From assembly GCF_000315055.1 (NCBI RefSeq), contig NZ_BAER01000118.1, forward strand, positions 1 through 64,000: a stretch of 64,000 nucleotides of DNA, given 5' to 3'. The notes beneath the pieces were generated by a model. It ran no database searches, was not told where the DNA came from, and saw only the letters and a program-made list of their open reading frames with translations. This document shows positions 39,845-48,894 of this stretch, one piece after another (the first letter of the stretch is position 1; each line of letters opens with the position of its first letter). This DNA comes from Paraglaciecola polaris LMG 21857. Lineage in GTDB: Bacteria > Pseudomonadota > Gammaproteobacteria > Enterobacterales > Alteromonadaceae. The position numbers were made by a program, and so were the translations under genes.

Positions 39845-41092
39845 ATGGATTTTTTTGGCTACAAAAATGAAAAACTATATGCAGAAGAAGTCTCACTGCA
39901 AGACATAGCCCAAACCCATGGAACCCCATGTTATGTTTATTCTCGGGCGACAATAGAGCGCCACTGGTTAGCATTTGACAAAGCAGCAGGCGCCCACCCG
40001 CACCTGATCTGTTATGCCGTTAAGGCCAACTCAAATTTAGGTGTATTAAGCGTACTGGCTAAACTGGGTTCCGGTTTTGATATTGTGTCAGGTGGTGAGT
40101 TACTGCGTGTCTTAGCCGCCGGTGGCGATCCGACTAAAATAGTTTTTTCCGGTGTGGGTAAAACCCCTGAAGAAATAGCCTTAGGCTTGAAACATAATAT
40201 TAAATGTTTCAATGTTGAATCACCCGCTGAGTTAGCGCGCATCAGTCAGGTAGCCGTTGCGGAAAACAAGATAGCGCCAATCTCAATCCGTGTGAATCCA
40301 GATGTGGATGCCAAAACTCATCCATATATATCGACCGGTTTAAAAGCCAACAAGTTTGGTATCGAGCGTGAGCAAGCCGTAGAAGTATATCGTCACGCAG
40401 CCTCATTACCGAACTTGGCTATCAAAGGTATCGACTGCCACATCGGTTCACAGTTGACTGAAATTGCCCCCTTTGTTGACGCATTAGATAAGCTTTTGGT
40501 ACTCATTGATGAACTGGCAGCAAATGATATTATTCTATCTCATTTAGATGTGGGCGGCGGTCTAGGTGTGACGTACAAAGATGAAACCCCTCCACACCCA
40601 GATGAATATACCCAAGCCATTACCCAACGCATGGAGGGCCGTAAAGACCTCCAGCTTATTTTCGAGCCCGGCCGTGCGATTATGGCCAATGCGGGTGTGC
40701 TGCTAAGCAAAGTAGAATTTTTAAAACAGGGCGCAGAAAAGAATTTCGCAATTATTGATGCCGCTATGAATGACTTGATTCGACCTGCTTTATATTCAGC
40801 CTGGCAAAGTATTATTCCTTTGGACACATCACTGACTCGTGACAGTGCAGTGTATGACGTAGTGGGCCCGATCTGTGAAACCGGCGACTTTATCGGTAAA
40901 GAGCGAGAGCTCGCCATCGAAGCAGGAGATTACTTAGCCGTTCGCAGCGCAGGTGCATATGGATTTGTGATGGCCTCGAATTATAACAGTCGCTGTAGAG
41001 CCGCTGAAATCATGGTCGATAAAGACAAAGTCATAGTGGTCCGTGAACGTGAAAAGCTGGAAGATCTATGGCGCGGCGAGAGCGTACTATAA
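39845..41092 (+). CDS. lysA: diaminopimelate decarboxylase
   Basis: 415 residues, a fold-type III PLP enzyme making L-lysine from meso-diaminopimelate. The PLP lysine is in CYAVKANSNL (about 56-65), GGELLRVLAAGG and the HIGSQL motif follow, the phosphate loop is GGGLGV, and the active-site CETGDF lies near 345. It belongs to the lptM-lysA-dapF block typical of the group. A 10-bp hairpin lies in the 142-base gap before dapF. Confidence 0.97.
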   Translation: MDFFGYKNEKLYAEEVSLQDIAQTHGTPCYVYSRATIERHWLAFDKAAGAHPHLICYAVKANSNLGVLSVLAKLGSGFDIVSGGELLRVLAAGGDPTKIVFSGVGKTPEEIALGLKHNIKCFNVESPAELARISQVAVAENKIAPISIRVNPDVDAKTHPYISTGLKANKFGIEREQAVEVYRHAASLPNLAIKGIDCHIGSQLTEIAPFVDALDKLLVLIDELAANDIILSHLDVGGGLGVTYKDETPPHPDEYTQAITQRMEGRKDLQLIFEPGRAIMANAGVLLSKVEFLKQGAEKNFAIIDAAMNDLIRPALYSAWQSIIPLDTSLTRDSAVYDVVGPICETGDFIGKERELAIEAGDYLAVRSAGAYGFVMASNYNSRCRAAEIMVDKDKVIVVREREKLEDLWRGESVL

Positions 41093-41108
41093 ACCTAAAG
41101 CAAATCTC

Positions 41109-41141
41109 TTTGCACCATCTCCATTTAGGCTATGGTGCAAA
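41109..41141. other. 10-bp perfect inverted repeat between lysA and dapF
   Basis: Arms TTTGCACCAT and ATGGTGCAAA with a 13-base loop, 17 bases after the lysA stop. There is no T-tract after it on either strand, so it looks more like a processing, stability or partial termination structure, or a protein site, than a full terminator. Confidence 0.5.
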
Positions 41142-41234
41142 TGCATAGTCAGCTGTGCTTTGAAATGATATAACCATCATTATAGGTACTTGATACAAGG
41201 GCGATAGTCGTCTGATTAAGTGATTTTTACGTAA

Positions 41235-42074
41235 GTGGCAAACATGCAAGTTCAGTTTTCAAAGATGCACGGTTTGGGCAATGATTTTGTCGTGATCGAC
41301 AACGTGACCCAAAACGTTTTTTTCAGCAAAGAAAAGATTTCCCAATTGGCAGATCGCAACTTCGGCATCGGCTTCGACCAGCTATTAGTCGTTGAACCTC
41401 CGTACGATCCTGAGCAGGATTTCCATTATCGGATCTTTAATTCCGATGGCTCAGAAGTCTCCCAATGTGGTAACGGCGCTCGTTGCTTTGCGCGCTTTGT
41501 TAAGATGAAGGGCCTGACTAATCGCAATAAAATAGTGGTCAGTACCAAAGCTGGTCGATTGGTGCTTTACCACGAGCGGGACGGCCAAATTACCGTGAAT
41601 ATGGGCGAGCCCATGTTCGAACCGGCAAAAATTCCGCTCAAAGCGAACAAGCAAGAAAACATCTACATTATTCGCGAAAATGAGCACACCTTCTTTTGCG
41701 GAGCGGTTTCAATGGGTAACCCCCATTGTGTATTGTTGGTCGATGATATTGAAACAGCCGATGTAGAAGGCATAGGTAAAATGTTAGTGGCCCATGAACG
41801 TTTCCCTGAGGGAGCGAACATCGGCTTTATGCAAATTTTAAACAGTGGTCATATAAAACTACGTGTGTATGAGCGCGGTGTGGGTGAAACCCTCGCCTGT
41901 GGCAGTGGCGCTTGTGCTGCGGTTGCCGTAGGACAAATGCAGAAAAAACTTAGCAAGGACGTCACTGTTGATTTACCCGGTGGAACCTTGAAAATTCGTT
42001 GGCAGGGGCCAGGTTCGATCTTAAAAATGACAGGGACAGCGGAACATGTCTTTGATGGAAATATCACATTATGA
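41235..42074 (+). CDS. dapF: diaminopimelate epimerase
   Basis: 279 residues. The two catalytic cysteines are in SQCGNGARC (about 75-83) and [11 protein letters not shown] (about 218-228). It converts LL- to meso-diaminopimelate for lysine and peptidoglycan. The N-terminal [15 protein letters not shown] is diagnostic. The listed start is GTG at 41235; the ATG at 41244 is an equally good choice. Its stop overlaps the DUF484 start (ATGA), beginning the conserved dapF-DUF484-xerC-yigB series. Confidence 0.97.
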   Translation: MANMQVQFSKMHGLGNDFVVIDNVTQNVFFSKEKISQLADRNFGIGFDQLLVVEPPYDPEQDFHYRIFNSDGSEVSQCGNGARCFARFVKMKGLTNRNKIVVSTKAGRLVLYHERDGQITVNMGEPMFEPAKIPLKANKQENIYIIRENEHTFFCGAVSMGNPHCVLLVDDIETADVEGIGKMLVAHERFPEGANIGFMQILNSGHIKLRVYERGVGETLACGSGACAAVAVGQMQKKLSKDVTVDLPGGTLKIRWQGPGSILKMTGTAEHVFDGNITL

Positions 42075-42769
42075 ATGAAGCATCTGGTCAGCAAAAAAGT
42101 CAACTCGACGCCACATCTACCTTTGCTGCACCGGATGGCTTAACAGATCAACAGGTGGCGGAGTATCTTACTCTGCATCCTGAGTTTTTTGTTGAACACC
42201 CAGCCATACTTGAGAAAATACAGATCCCCCATGCGCAAAAGGGCAGTGTGTCTCTGGTAGAACGCCAAAGCGAACAGTTGCGCCAGAAAGTGCGCTTGTT
42301 AAACACCAAATTAAGCCAATTGATCAGTATTGCTAAGCAAAACGAAGCCATTTACCGTATTTACGCCGATTTAAACCTGCGCGTTCTCAAATGCAATGAT
42401 ATCAGTTCAGTACAATATGTTCTGGAAGACATCATGCAAGAGCAGCTGAACTTATCATCGGTTGCACTCAAGCCTTATAAAGGCGCCTTTGCGCTACCTG
42501 AAATTCAACGTAAGTTGTTTGCTGAGAAGCGTTTCAAGAATAACGATTTTTTCTTCGGCCGCTTAAGCGAACATGAAAAAAAGCTGTTATTCAACGACCA
42601 ACAAGCTGAGTCCGTCGCTTTGTTGCGTTTAGGGAACAACGGTGAGTTAGGTATTCTGGCTATTGGTAGCAATGATCCCGGGCACTTCAACCCCGATATG
42701 GACACTCTGCTGATTACCCAATTGCAGCAGTTTTTAAGCATACTGTTGCCCAAATTACTCGATTATTAA
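42071..42769 (+). CDS. DUF484 family protein
   Basis: 232 residues of DUF484 (YigA-like), encoded between dapF and xerC in many gammaproteobacteria. The early segment [20 protein letters not shown] is diagnostic. A coiled-coil ([18 protein letters not shown]) follows, then a GAF-like C-terminal half ([17 protein letters not shown]). Function unknown; a regulatory link to XerC or cell-wall genes is only inferred from conserved order. 4-base overlap with dapF and 1-base gap to xerC. Confidence 0.92.
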   Translation: MNEASGQQKSQLDATSTFAAPDGLTDQQVAEYLTLHPEFFVEHPAILEKIQIPHAQKGSVSLVERQSEQLRQKVRLLNTKLSQLISIAKQNEAIYRIYADLNLRVLKCNDISSVQYVLEDIMQEQLNLSSVALKPYKGAFALPEIQRKLFAEKRFKNNDFFFGRLSEHEKKLLFNDQQAESVALLRLGNNGELGILAIGSNDPGHFNPDMDTLLITQLQQFLSILLPKLLDY

Positions 42770-42770
42770 G

Positions 42771-43664
42771 ATGCTGCAGCCAAGTCTGCAACCCTTATTA
42801 GACAAGTACTTTTACTACTTAAAGTACGAACGTAACCTTGCCTCGAAATCAATTCAAAACTATCAACGCCAGCTAGCCAGTGTTTGCGACGCCCTAGAGA
42901 TAAACACTTGGGCAGAGTTAACTGTGGATCATGTTAGGCAAGTGCTTAATCATGCTCGCCGTCAAGGACTGAACCCGCGTAGCATTGCCCTTAGGCTTTC
43001 TGCACTGAGAGGCTATTGTAGTTACCTAGTAGAGCACAACATTCTGCCTAGTAATCCAGCAAAAGCCATTCAAGCCCCCAAGCAAGGCAGCCCTTTGCCC
43101 AAACAACTCAATGTTGACGAAATGCATCAGTTGCTCGACTTCGAGGACGATTCATTGCTGGGAATACGGGATAAAGCCATGCTTGAATTAACCTACAGCT
43201 GTGGCCTGCGCTTAGCTGAGTTAGCTGATCTGAATCTGCGTAGCATCCAAGATGATGGCCAGCTTCGTGTTATGGGTAAAGGTAGTAAAGAACGCATTCT
43301 GCCGATTGGCAAAACCGCATTAAGGTGTGTTAATGAATGGCTCAAAGTACGCGGTGAACTCGTACAAGGTGATGAACCCGCATTATTTCTTAGCAAACAT
43401 AGACGCAGAATAAGTCACCGCCAAATAGCTAAACGCATGCAACTATGGGCCAAGCAGCAACATCTAGAGCAAGATATTAATCCCCATAAATTACGCCACT
43501 CATTTGCCACGCATATTCTCGAATCAAGCGGCGACTTACGCGGCGTGCAAGAGTTATTAGGGCATGCAAATTTATCGACCACTCAGGTTTATACACACTT
43601 GAACTTTCAGCATTTGGCTAGCGTATATGATACCGCGCACCCCAGAGCTAAACGGCGCAAATAA
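42771..43664 (+). CDS. xerC: tyrosine recombinase XerC
   Basis: 297 residues. It acts with XerD at dif to resolve chromosome dimers. The catalytic set is complete: Arg in SCGLRLAEL (about 148), Lys in GKGSKER (about 171), HKLRH (about 238-242), His in LLGHANLS (about 264) and the nucleophilic Tyr in TTQVYTH (about 273). The N-terminal SAM-like DNA-binding domain begins YLKYERNLASKSIQNYQRQL. Its place after dapF-DUF484 identifies it as XerC rather than XerD. Confidence 0.97.
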   Translation: MLQPSLQPLLDKYFYYLKYERNLASKSIQNYQRQLASVCDALEINTWAELTVDHVRQVLNHARRQGLNPRSIALRLSALRGYCSYLVEHNILPSNPAKAIQAPKQGSPLPKQLNVDEMHQLLDFEDDSLLGIRDKAMLELTYSCGLRLAELADLNLRSIQDDGQLRVMGKGSKERILPIGKTALRCVNEWLKVRGELVQGDEPALFLSKHRRRISHRQIAKRMQLWAKQQHLEQDINPHKLRHSFATHILESSGDLRGVQELLGHANLSTTQVYTHLNFQHLASVYDTAHPRAKRRK

Positions 43665-43696
43665 CCCTGCCTATTGAAGAGGATAAAAACGTATCC

Positions 43697-44410
43697 ATGA
43701 TTTATTACCGTAAAATTGGCCAAATCAAAGCCATGACCTTCGATCTCGATGACACCCTTTACGATAACCATCCTTACATCATGCGAGCTGAGCATGCCTT
43801 GATAGACTTTCTCGGACAGTTCGCCGACGATCCTTCACGCAGCGATCCTGCCTATTGGCGCGAGCACAAACGCAGCACCTTGCAACAACAGCCAAATTTG
43901 CATAGCGACATGGGTTTGTTGCGCCGTGAAGTACTGACCAGCGGCTTGCAGGCATTTGGCCATAGCGGCCAGGTTCTTAAGAATGCAGTAGATGAGGCCT
44001 TTGACTACTTTTATTTTCAACGCAGTAATTTTCAAGTAAGTGAAGAAGTCACCACTATTTTGACCACTTTAGCTGAACGCTGGCCATTAGTGGCGATCAC
44101 GAACGGCAATGTTAACCTCGAACAGATAGGTATCGCGGATTATTTTCAAAAAAGCTTTCACGCCAGTCTGGCGTTTCCCATGAAGCCCAGCAGCGCTATG
44201 TTCGATGCTGCAAGGCAGTTGCTAAAATTGCCCAGTGAGTCGATTTTACATGTGGGAGATAACTTAGAAAAAGACGTGTTAGGCGCAAAAAAAGCAGGGT
44301 TTATGAGTGCTTGGTATGCTGACAACCGCCCGATGCGCATAACGAACGAAGATGTCACCGTATTACCGGATATTCAGTTACAACACCTTAACGAGCTGTG
44401 TCACTTGTAA
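43697..44410 (+). CDS. yigB: HAD-family hydrolase, YigB-like
   Basis: 237 residues. HAD motif I is FDLDDTLYDN (about 15-24), motif II VAITNGN (about 133-139), Lys in AFPMKPSSAMF and motif III HVGDNLEKDVLGAKKAG. The cap domain is helical. E. coli YigB dephosphorylates FMN and other small phosphates. Position after xerC matches the E. coli order. A hairpin at 44420-44447 ends the unit. Confidence 0.92.
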   Translation: MIYYRKIGQIKAMTFDLDDTLYDNHPYIMRAEHALIDFLGQFADDPSRSDPAYWREHKRSTLQQQPNLHSDMGLLRREVLTSGLQAFGHSGQVLKNAVDEAFDYFYFQRSNFQVSEEVTTILTTLAERWPLVAITNGNVNLEQIGIADYFQKSFHASLAFPMKPSSAMFDAARQLLKLPSESILHVGDNLEKDVLGAKKAGFMSAWYADNRPMRITNEDVTVLPDIQLQHLNELCHL

Positions 44411-44419
44411 TCACCAGAA

Positions 44420-44447
44420 GCAGTGCGCTAAATATTTAGCTCACTGC
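44420..44447. terminator. bidirectional hairpin between yigB and cysE
   Basis: Arms GCAGTG and CACTGC flank the perfect palindrome GCTAAATATTTAGC, with one C/T mismatch between. The genes on the two sides converge. T-tracts are weak, so efficiency is uncertain. Confidence 0.55.
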
Positions 44448-44454
44448 ACTAGCA

Positions 44455-45294
44455 TTAATCTTCTAACACGTTTTGGCGCATGGTCTGACAGGGGTTCTGG
44501 CAACTTGGCTTACCAACGATTTTAGCTGGTACACCGGCAACCGTAACATGAGCAGGCACATCGCTTAATACCACACTACCGGCACCCACTTTGGCACCAG
44601 GTCCAATTTCGATATTGCCTAATATTTTGGCGCCTGCGCCAATCATCACGCCGTGGCGTACTTTCGGGTGGCGATCACCACTTTCGTTGCCCGTGCCACC
44701 AAGCGTGACCGACTGCATAATCGAAACGTTGTCTTCAATGACAGCGGTTTCACCGACTACGATACCAGTCGCATGGTCGAACATCACGCCCTGACCAATA
44801 TAGGCCGCAGGATGAATATCCACCGACAGCACTTCAGAGCTGCGGCTTTGCACAAACAAAGCCAATTCATGGCGTCCCATCAACCACAACATATGGGCAA
44901 AACGGTGTACCTGTATGGCGTGAAAACCTTTAAAGTATAAAAGAACGGTGAGGTAAGACTTCACCGCTGGATCACGCTCAAAGGCTGCGTGAATATCAAA
45001 AACGGTAGCTTCCACTAGTAAGGGCTGGTCACAATAGGCTTGATCCAACATAGTACGTAGTGCCTCAGCTGACATCACTTTGTCCGATAGCTTATTAGAC
45101 AGGATAAAACTCAACGCCCCGGCGAAGTCACCTTGTTTTAAAATGCACTCGTTTACGTAAGTGGCGAGCAGAGGCTCTTTTTCAGCCATCACCTGAGCTT
45201 CATCACGAAGCGTTAGCCAGAAGTTGTTGTCCACGGTATCCACCTTCGGTTTGTATTCTTCGGTAGTGTAATCAGTTGTGATATTAAAGCCCAA
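44455..45294 (-). CDS. cysE: serine O-acetyltransferase
   Basis: 279 residues. An N-terminal helical domain (about 1-150) precedes a left-handed beta-helix with the CysE signature DIHPAAYIGQGVMFDHATG (about 167-185) and the loop GGTGNESGDRHPKVRHG. It makes O-acetylserine from serine and acetyl-CoA, the acceptor for sulfide produced by CysJI. Unlike enterobacterial CysE, the C terminus carries a CQNPCQ motif, which could bind metal or affect cysteine feedback; that is only a guess. Confidence 0.96.
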   Translation of the reverse strand: MGFNITTDYTTEEYKPKVDTVDNNFWLTLRDEAQVMAEKEPLLATYVNECILKQGDFAGALSFILSNKLSDKVMSAEALRTMLDQAYCDQPLLVEATVFDIHAAFERDPAVKSYLTVLLYFKGFHAIQVHRFAHMLWLMGRHELALFVQSRSSEVLSVDIHPAAYIGQGVMFDHATGIVVGETAVIEDNVSIMQSVTLGGTGNESGDRHPKVRHGVMIGAGAKILGNIEIGPGAKVGAGSVVLSDVPAHVTVAGVPAKIVGKPSCQNPCQTMRQNVLED

Positions 45295-45319
45295 TATTGA
45301 CTAAGAACAAATTCATTAA

Positions 45320-45350
45320 TTGTATAAAAACACAGTATAACTGTTATAAT
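45320..45350 (+). promoter_or_regulatory. uvrD promoter with LexA-like box
   Basis: TTGTATAAAAACACAG at 45320-45335 matches the LexA consensus CTGT-N8-ACAG except for the first base. A perfect -10 box TATAAT follows at 45345-45350, 31 bases before the uvrD ATG. The box overlaps the -35 region, as expected of a repressor site. uvrD is SOS-controlled in E. coli. Confidence 0.65.
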
Positions 45351-45380
45351 GCGCCTATAATTCTACAGCATTTTTTCCCC

Positions 45381-47555
45381 ATGGATGTATCTCGACTCTT
45401 AGAACAACTCAACGATAAACAACGTGACGCCGTTGCCTCTCCCGCCGCTGATATGCTGATATTAGCAGGCGCTGGCAGTGGTAAAACCCGTGTATTGGTA
45501 CACCGCATCGCTTGGTTAATGGAAGTGGAAGGTATCGCACCTTGGGGTATCTTGGCAGTAACCTTTACCAATAAAGCTGCCAAGGAAATGCGCGGTCGTA
45601 TCGAAGAGTTGCAAGGCAGTGCTCTTAGCAACATGTGGATAGGTACCTTCCACGGTATTGCGCACAGGTTGCTACGCACACATTACGCCGAAGCCAAATT
45701 GCCGGAAAATTTCCAGATCCTTGATTCAGACGATCAATATCGCTTAGTTCGCCGGGTGATCAAGAGTATGAACTTGGACGAAAAGCAATGGGCTCCTAAG
45801 CATGTTCAATGGTACATCAACGGCAATAAAGACGAAGGCTTACGCCCTGAGAATATAGACACCCATGGCGATTACAATCAGAAAAAGCTATGTGAGATAT
45901 ACCAAACTTATCAGCAAACATGTGACCGAGCTGGCCTAGTAGATTTTGCCGAGTTGCTGCTTCGGGCTCATCGCCTTTGGGTCGAGAACCCTGAACTGCT
46001 TAAACATTATCAAAATCGTTTTCGCACTATATTGGTCGACGAATTCCAAGATACCAACAACATTCAATATGCATGGTTACGTCTGTTGGCTGCACCAAGT
46101 AACAATATGATTATTGTAGGTGACGATGATCAGTCGATTTATGGCTGGCGCGGCGCTAACGTACAGAATATTCAGCACTTTTTACGGGACTACCCCCAAG
46201 CTAAAACCATTCGTCTAGAGCAAAATTACCGCTCTACTGGCAATATTCTTAAAGCGGCCAACGCCGTTATAGACAACAATCAGGGCAGACTCGGCAAAGA
46301 GCTGTGGACTGAAGGTGTCGATGGCGAGCCTATTTCTTTGTATGCCGGTTTTAATGAGCTCGATGAAGCGCGCTTCGTGGTGTCACGGATCAAAGATTGG
46401 CAAACCCAAGGTTACGCCCTGAGTGACTGCGCGATTTTATATCGCAATAACGCCCAGTCCCGAGTACTCGAAGAAGCGCTTTTGCAAGAATCTGTGGCCT
46501 ATCGCATATACGGTGGCTTGCGATTCTTCGAACGCCAGGAAATACGTGATGCGTTAGGCTACTTGCGTATCATCAATCAGCAAATCGATGACGCAGCCTT
46601 TGAGCGTGTGGTCAATACCCCGACTCGGGGCATTGGTGATAAAACCCTTGCCCAAGTACGCGAACAAGCAAAAGAAAACGAACTGTCCATGTGGCAAGCA
46701 AGTTTACAGCTATTGCGTGAAAAACGTTTATCCGGGCGTGCCGCAAATGCGCTGCAAGCGTTTATCGATTTGGTTTTGCAGTTACAAAAAGAAACCCAAT
46801 CGCAAGCGTTAGAGTTACAGGCCGACTACGTCATTAAGCATTCTGGTTTATACGCCATGTACAAAGCCGAAAAAGGCGAAAAAGCTCAAGCCCGTATCGA
46901 AAACTTAGAGGAATTGGTCACCGCCTGCAAACAATTTTCTCCACCAGAAGAAGCGGAGAACTTGTCGCCGCTATCTGCCTTTTTAGCCCACGCTTCGCTT
47001 GAAGCAGGCGATGCTCAAGCAGACAAACACCAAGACGCGGTGCAAATGATGACCATACATACAGCCAAGGGACTTGAATTTCCTATGGTGTTATTGGTTG
47101 GCGTAGAAGAGGGGATGTTCCCTAGCCAAATGAGCAACGATGAGCCGGGTAAAATAGAAGAAGAGCGACGCTTATGTTACGTGGGAATGACCCGCGCCAT
47201 GCAAAAGCTCTACCTCACCTATGCCGAGAGCCGCCGAGTATACGGGCAAGACAAATACCACACAGTGTCACGGTTTATCAAAGAAATACCCACGGAATAC
47301 ATTGAAGAAGTGCGCCTGCGCACCAAAGCAACGGTTTCACGCCCCATGCAAAGCCGCTTTCAATCCTCGGCCAGCCACACTGCGTTTGATTCAACAGGCT
47401 TCAAATTGGGTGAACGAGTTGCCCACCGTAAGTTTGGTGAAGGTACCGTGCTCAACTACGAAGGCAGTGGTGAGCACGCCCGCGTTCAGGTCAACTTTGA
47501 TGACGTAGGCAGTAAGTGGCTGGTACTCTCGTTCGCAAAATTAGACAAAATATAA
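45381..47555 (+). CDS. uvrD: DNA helicase II UvrD
   Basis: About 724 residues, SF1A 3'-5' helicase for nucleotide-excision and mismatch repair. Walker A LAGAGSGKTR (about 27-36), VTFTNKAAKEM, the DExx box VDEFQDTN (about 219-226), GDDDQSIYGWRGA, LEQNYRS, and the late VQMMTIHTAKGLEF and YVGMTRA are all present. The C-terminal Tudor-like domain (GERVAHRKFGEGTV) binds RNA polymerase in E. coli. The frame extends to 45297, but the promoter at 45320-45350 excludes that start; ATG 45381 is used. Confidence 0.97.
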   Translation: MDVSRLLEQLNDKQRDAVASPAADMLILAGAGSGKTRVLVHRIAWLMEVEGIAPWGILAVTFTNKAAKEMRGRIEELQGSALSNMWIGTFHGIAHRLLRTHYAEAKLPENFQILDSDDQYRLVRRVIKSMNLDEKQWAPKHVQWYINGNKDEGLRPENIDTHGDYNQKKLCEIYQTYQQTCDRAGLVDFAELLLRAHRLWVENPELLKHYQNRFRTILVDEFQDTNNIQYAWLRLLAAPSNNMIIVGDDDQSIYGWRGANVQNIQHFLRDYPQAKTIRLEQNYRSTGNILKAANAVIDNNQGRLGKELWTEGVDGEPISLYAGFNELDEARFVVSRIKDWQTQGYALSDCAILYRNNAQSRVLEEALLQESVAYRIYGGLRFFERQEIRDALGYLRIINQQIDDAAFERVVNTPTRGIGDKTLAQVREQAKENELSMWQASLQLLREKRLSGRAANALQAFIDLVLQLQKETQSQALELQADYVIKHSGLYAMYKAEKGEKAQARIENLEELVTACKQFSPPEEAENLSPLSAFLAHASLEAGDAQADKHQDAVQMMTIHTAKGLEFPMVLLVGVEEGMFPSQMSNDEPGKIEEERRLCYVGMTRAMQKLYLTYAESRRVYGQDKYHTVSRFIKEIPTEYIEEVRLRTKATVSRPMQSRFQSSASHTAFDSTGFKLGERVAHRKFGEGTVLNYEGSGEHARVQVNFDDVGSKWLVLSFAKLDKI

Positions 47556-47583
47556 AAGCTTTATCCTTTTAACTGGCTACTAT

Positions 47584-47607
47584 GTGGTTAACAATAGCGT
47601 TAACCAC
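47584..47607. terminator. hairpin after uvrD
   Basis: Perfect 9-bp arms GTGGTTAAC and GTTAACCAC with a 6-base loop, 29 bases after the uvrD stop. There is no T-tract after it, so it may only weakly separate uvrD from the next gene. Confidence 0.45.
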
Positions 47608-47640
47608 CCCTTGGTATTAGCTAAAAGGTAAACTCGTTTT

Positions 47641-48894
47641 ATGCGCCCAAAAGTACTGATCATTGACGACAACGAACACAGCTTAGACGTCATTGCCAGT
47701 TTAATACTCAAGGCCCAATTAACTCCGGTCAGAGCCACCAGCTTGACCGCAGCGCAACATGTTTTTTCGCGTTCTGCCCCGGAAGATTTTTTATGCGCAG
47801 TCGTCGATTACCGCTTGCCTGATGCGCCCATCGGTCAGGCGATTGATTTTACCCTAGCGTCGTTTTTACCCACTATCGTCACCACCGCATCTTTAGATGC
47901 CGATACCCGAGCCGGGATCCTCAACAAAAACGTCATTGATTACATTCTCAAAGAAAATGAGCAAGTGTATGAATATTTAAGCGTATTGCTCAGTCGTCTG
48001 CATAAAAACAAAAGCCTAGGGGTATTGGTGGTCGATAACGCTCGGGTCAGTCGCAATCGCATTACCTCATTATTGCGTCGTCATAATTTTATGACGTACG
48101 AAGCCATGACCGGTCAACAAGGCCTAGAATCCCTCACCCGCTATAATCATATTAAATTGGTCATAGTGGCTAACGACTTACCCGATAGCAGTGGTATCAA
48201 GATACTCAGTGAAATTCGCCAGCGAGCAAAGAAAGAGGATATTGCCGTGATTGGTTTAGCAGATAGCGGGGATACCGGCTTATCTGCGCGTTTTATTAAA
48301 AGCGGTGCTAACGATTACTTAGCGCAGCCCTACGGCCAGGAGGAGTTCCTGTGCAGAATTATGCAAAACATTGAATACATAGAGAATATTGAGCTAATTC
48401 GACGCGCCGCTAATTCAGACTTTTTAACCGGCCTGCCTAATCGTCGCCACTTCTTTGAACGCGTCGCTGCCGCCACGCAGTTAGCGCCTATTTGTCAGTG
48501 CTTAGCCCTTATCGATATCGATCACTTTAAAAAAATCAACGATACCTATGGCCACGATTGCGGTGATTATACCCTCAGAGAAATTGCCAAATTAGTGTCG
48601 AGCACCTTTAGTCAGCATATCCCTGCTCGTTTTGGCGGCGAGGAATTTTGTGTATTTATGCCCAACATTGGCCTGCAAACAGCGGTGAAAATTTTTGACG
48701 ACTTTCGTCAGGCCTTAGCCGATATCGAGTTCAAGTTTGAAGGGAAAGTATTCCATTGCGCTGTCAGTATAGGCGTCACAGCACTGGAGCATGGTGGCGT
48801 TAATGGCATGCTGCGCAAGGCCGACGAATATCTGTATCAAGCAAAAAACACGGGACGCAACCGTGTAGAACACGATCCCATCCGTGCCAGTTAG
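47641..48894 (+). CDS. diguanylate cyclase response regulator with two REC domains
   Basis: 417 residues: REC1 (about 1-118), REC2 (about 128-245), GGDEF (about 255-410). REC1 has its acidic pair (IIDDNE) and phospho-acceptor Asp in VVDYRLPD. In REC2 the expected acceptor position is Ala in VIVANDLP, so it is probably not phosphorylated there. GGDEF reads RFGGEEF, so it should be active in making c-di-GMP; no RxxD inhibitory site precedes it, so feedback inhibition is unlikely. No kinase is adjacent. Its end overlaps the convergent rarD by 4 bases. Confidence 0.92.
   Translation: MRPKVLIIDDNEHSLDVIASLILKAQLTPVRATSLTAAQHVFSRSAPEDFLCAVVDYRLPDAPIGQAIDFTLASFLPTIVTTASLDADTRAGILNKNVIDYILKENEQVYEYLSVLLSRLHKNKSLGVLVVDNARVSRNRITSLLRRHNFMTYEAMTGQQGLESLTRYNHIKLVIVANDLPDSSGIKILSEIRQRAKKEDIAVIGLADSGDTGLSARFIKSGANDYLAQPYGQEEFLCRIMQNIEYIENIELIRRAANSDFLTGLPNRRHFFERVAAATQLAPICQCLALIDIDHFKKINDTYGHDCGDYTLREIAKLVSSTFSQHIPARFGGEEFCVFMPNIGLQTAVKIFDDFRQALADIEFKFEGKVFHCAVSIGVTALEHGGVNGMLRKADEYLYQAKNTGRNRVEHDPIRAS

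Noticed and set aside
45297-45380. 28-codon N-terminal extension of UvrD
   Set aside because: The stretch contains the -10 box and LexA-like box of the gene; UvrD proteins begin near MDVSRLLEQLN.
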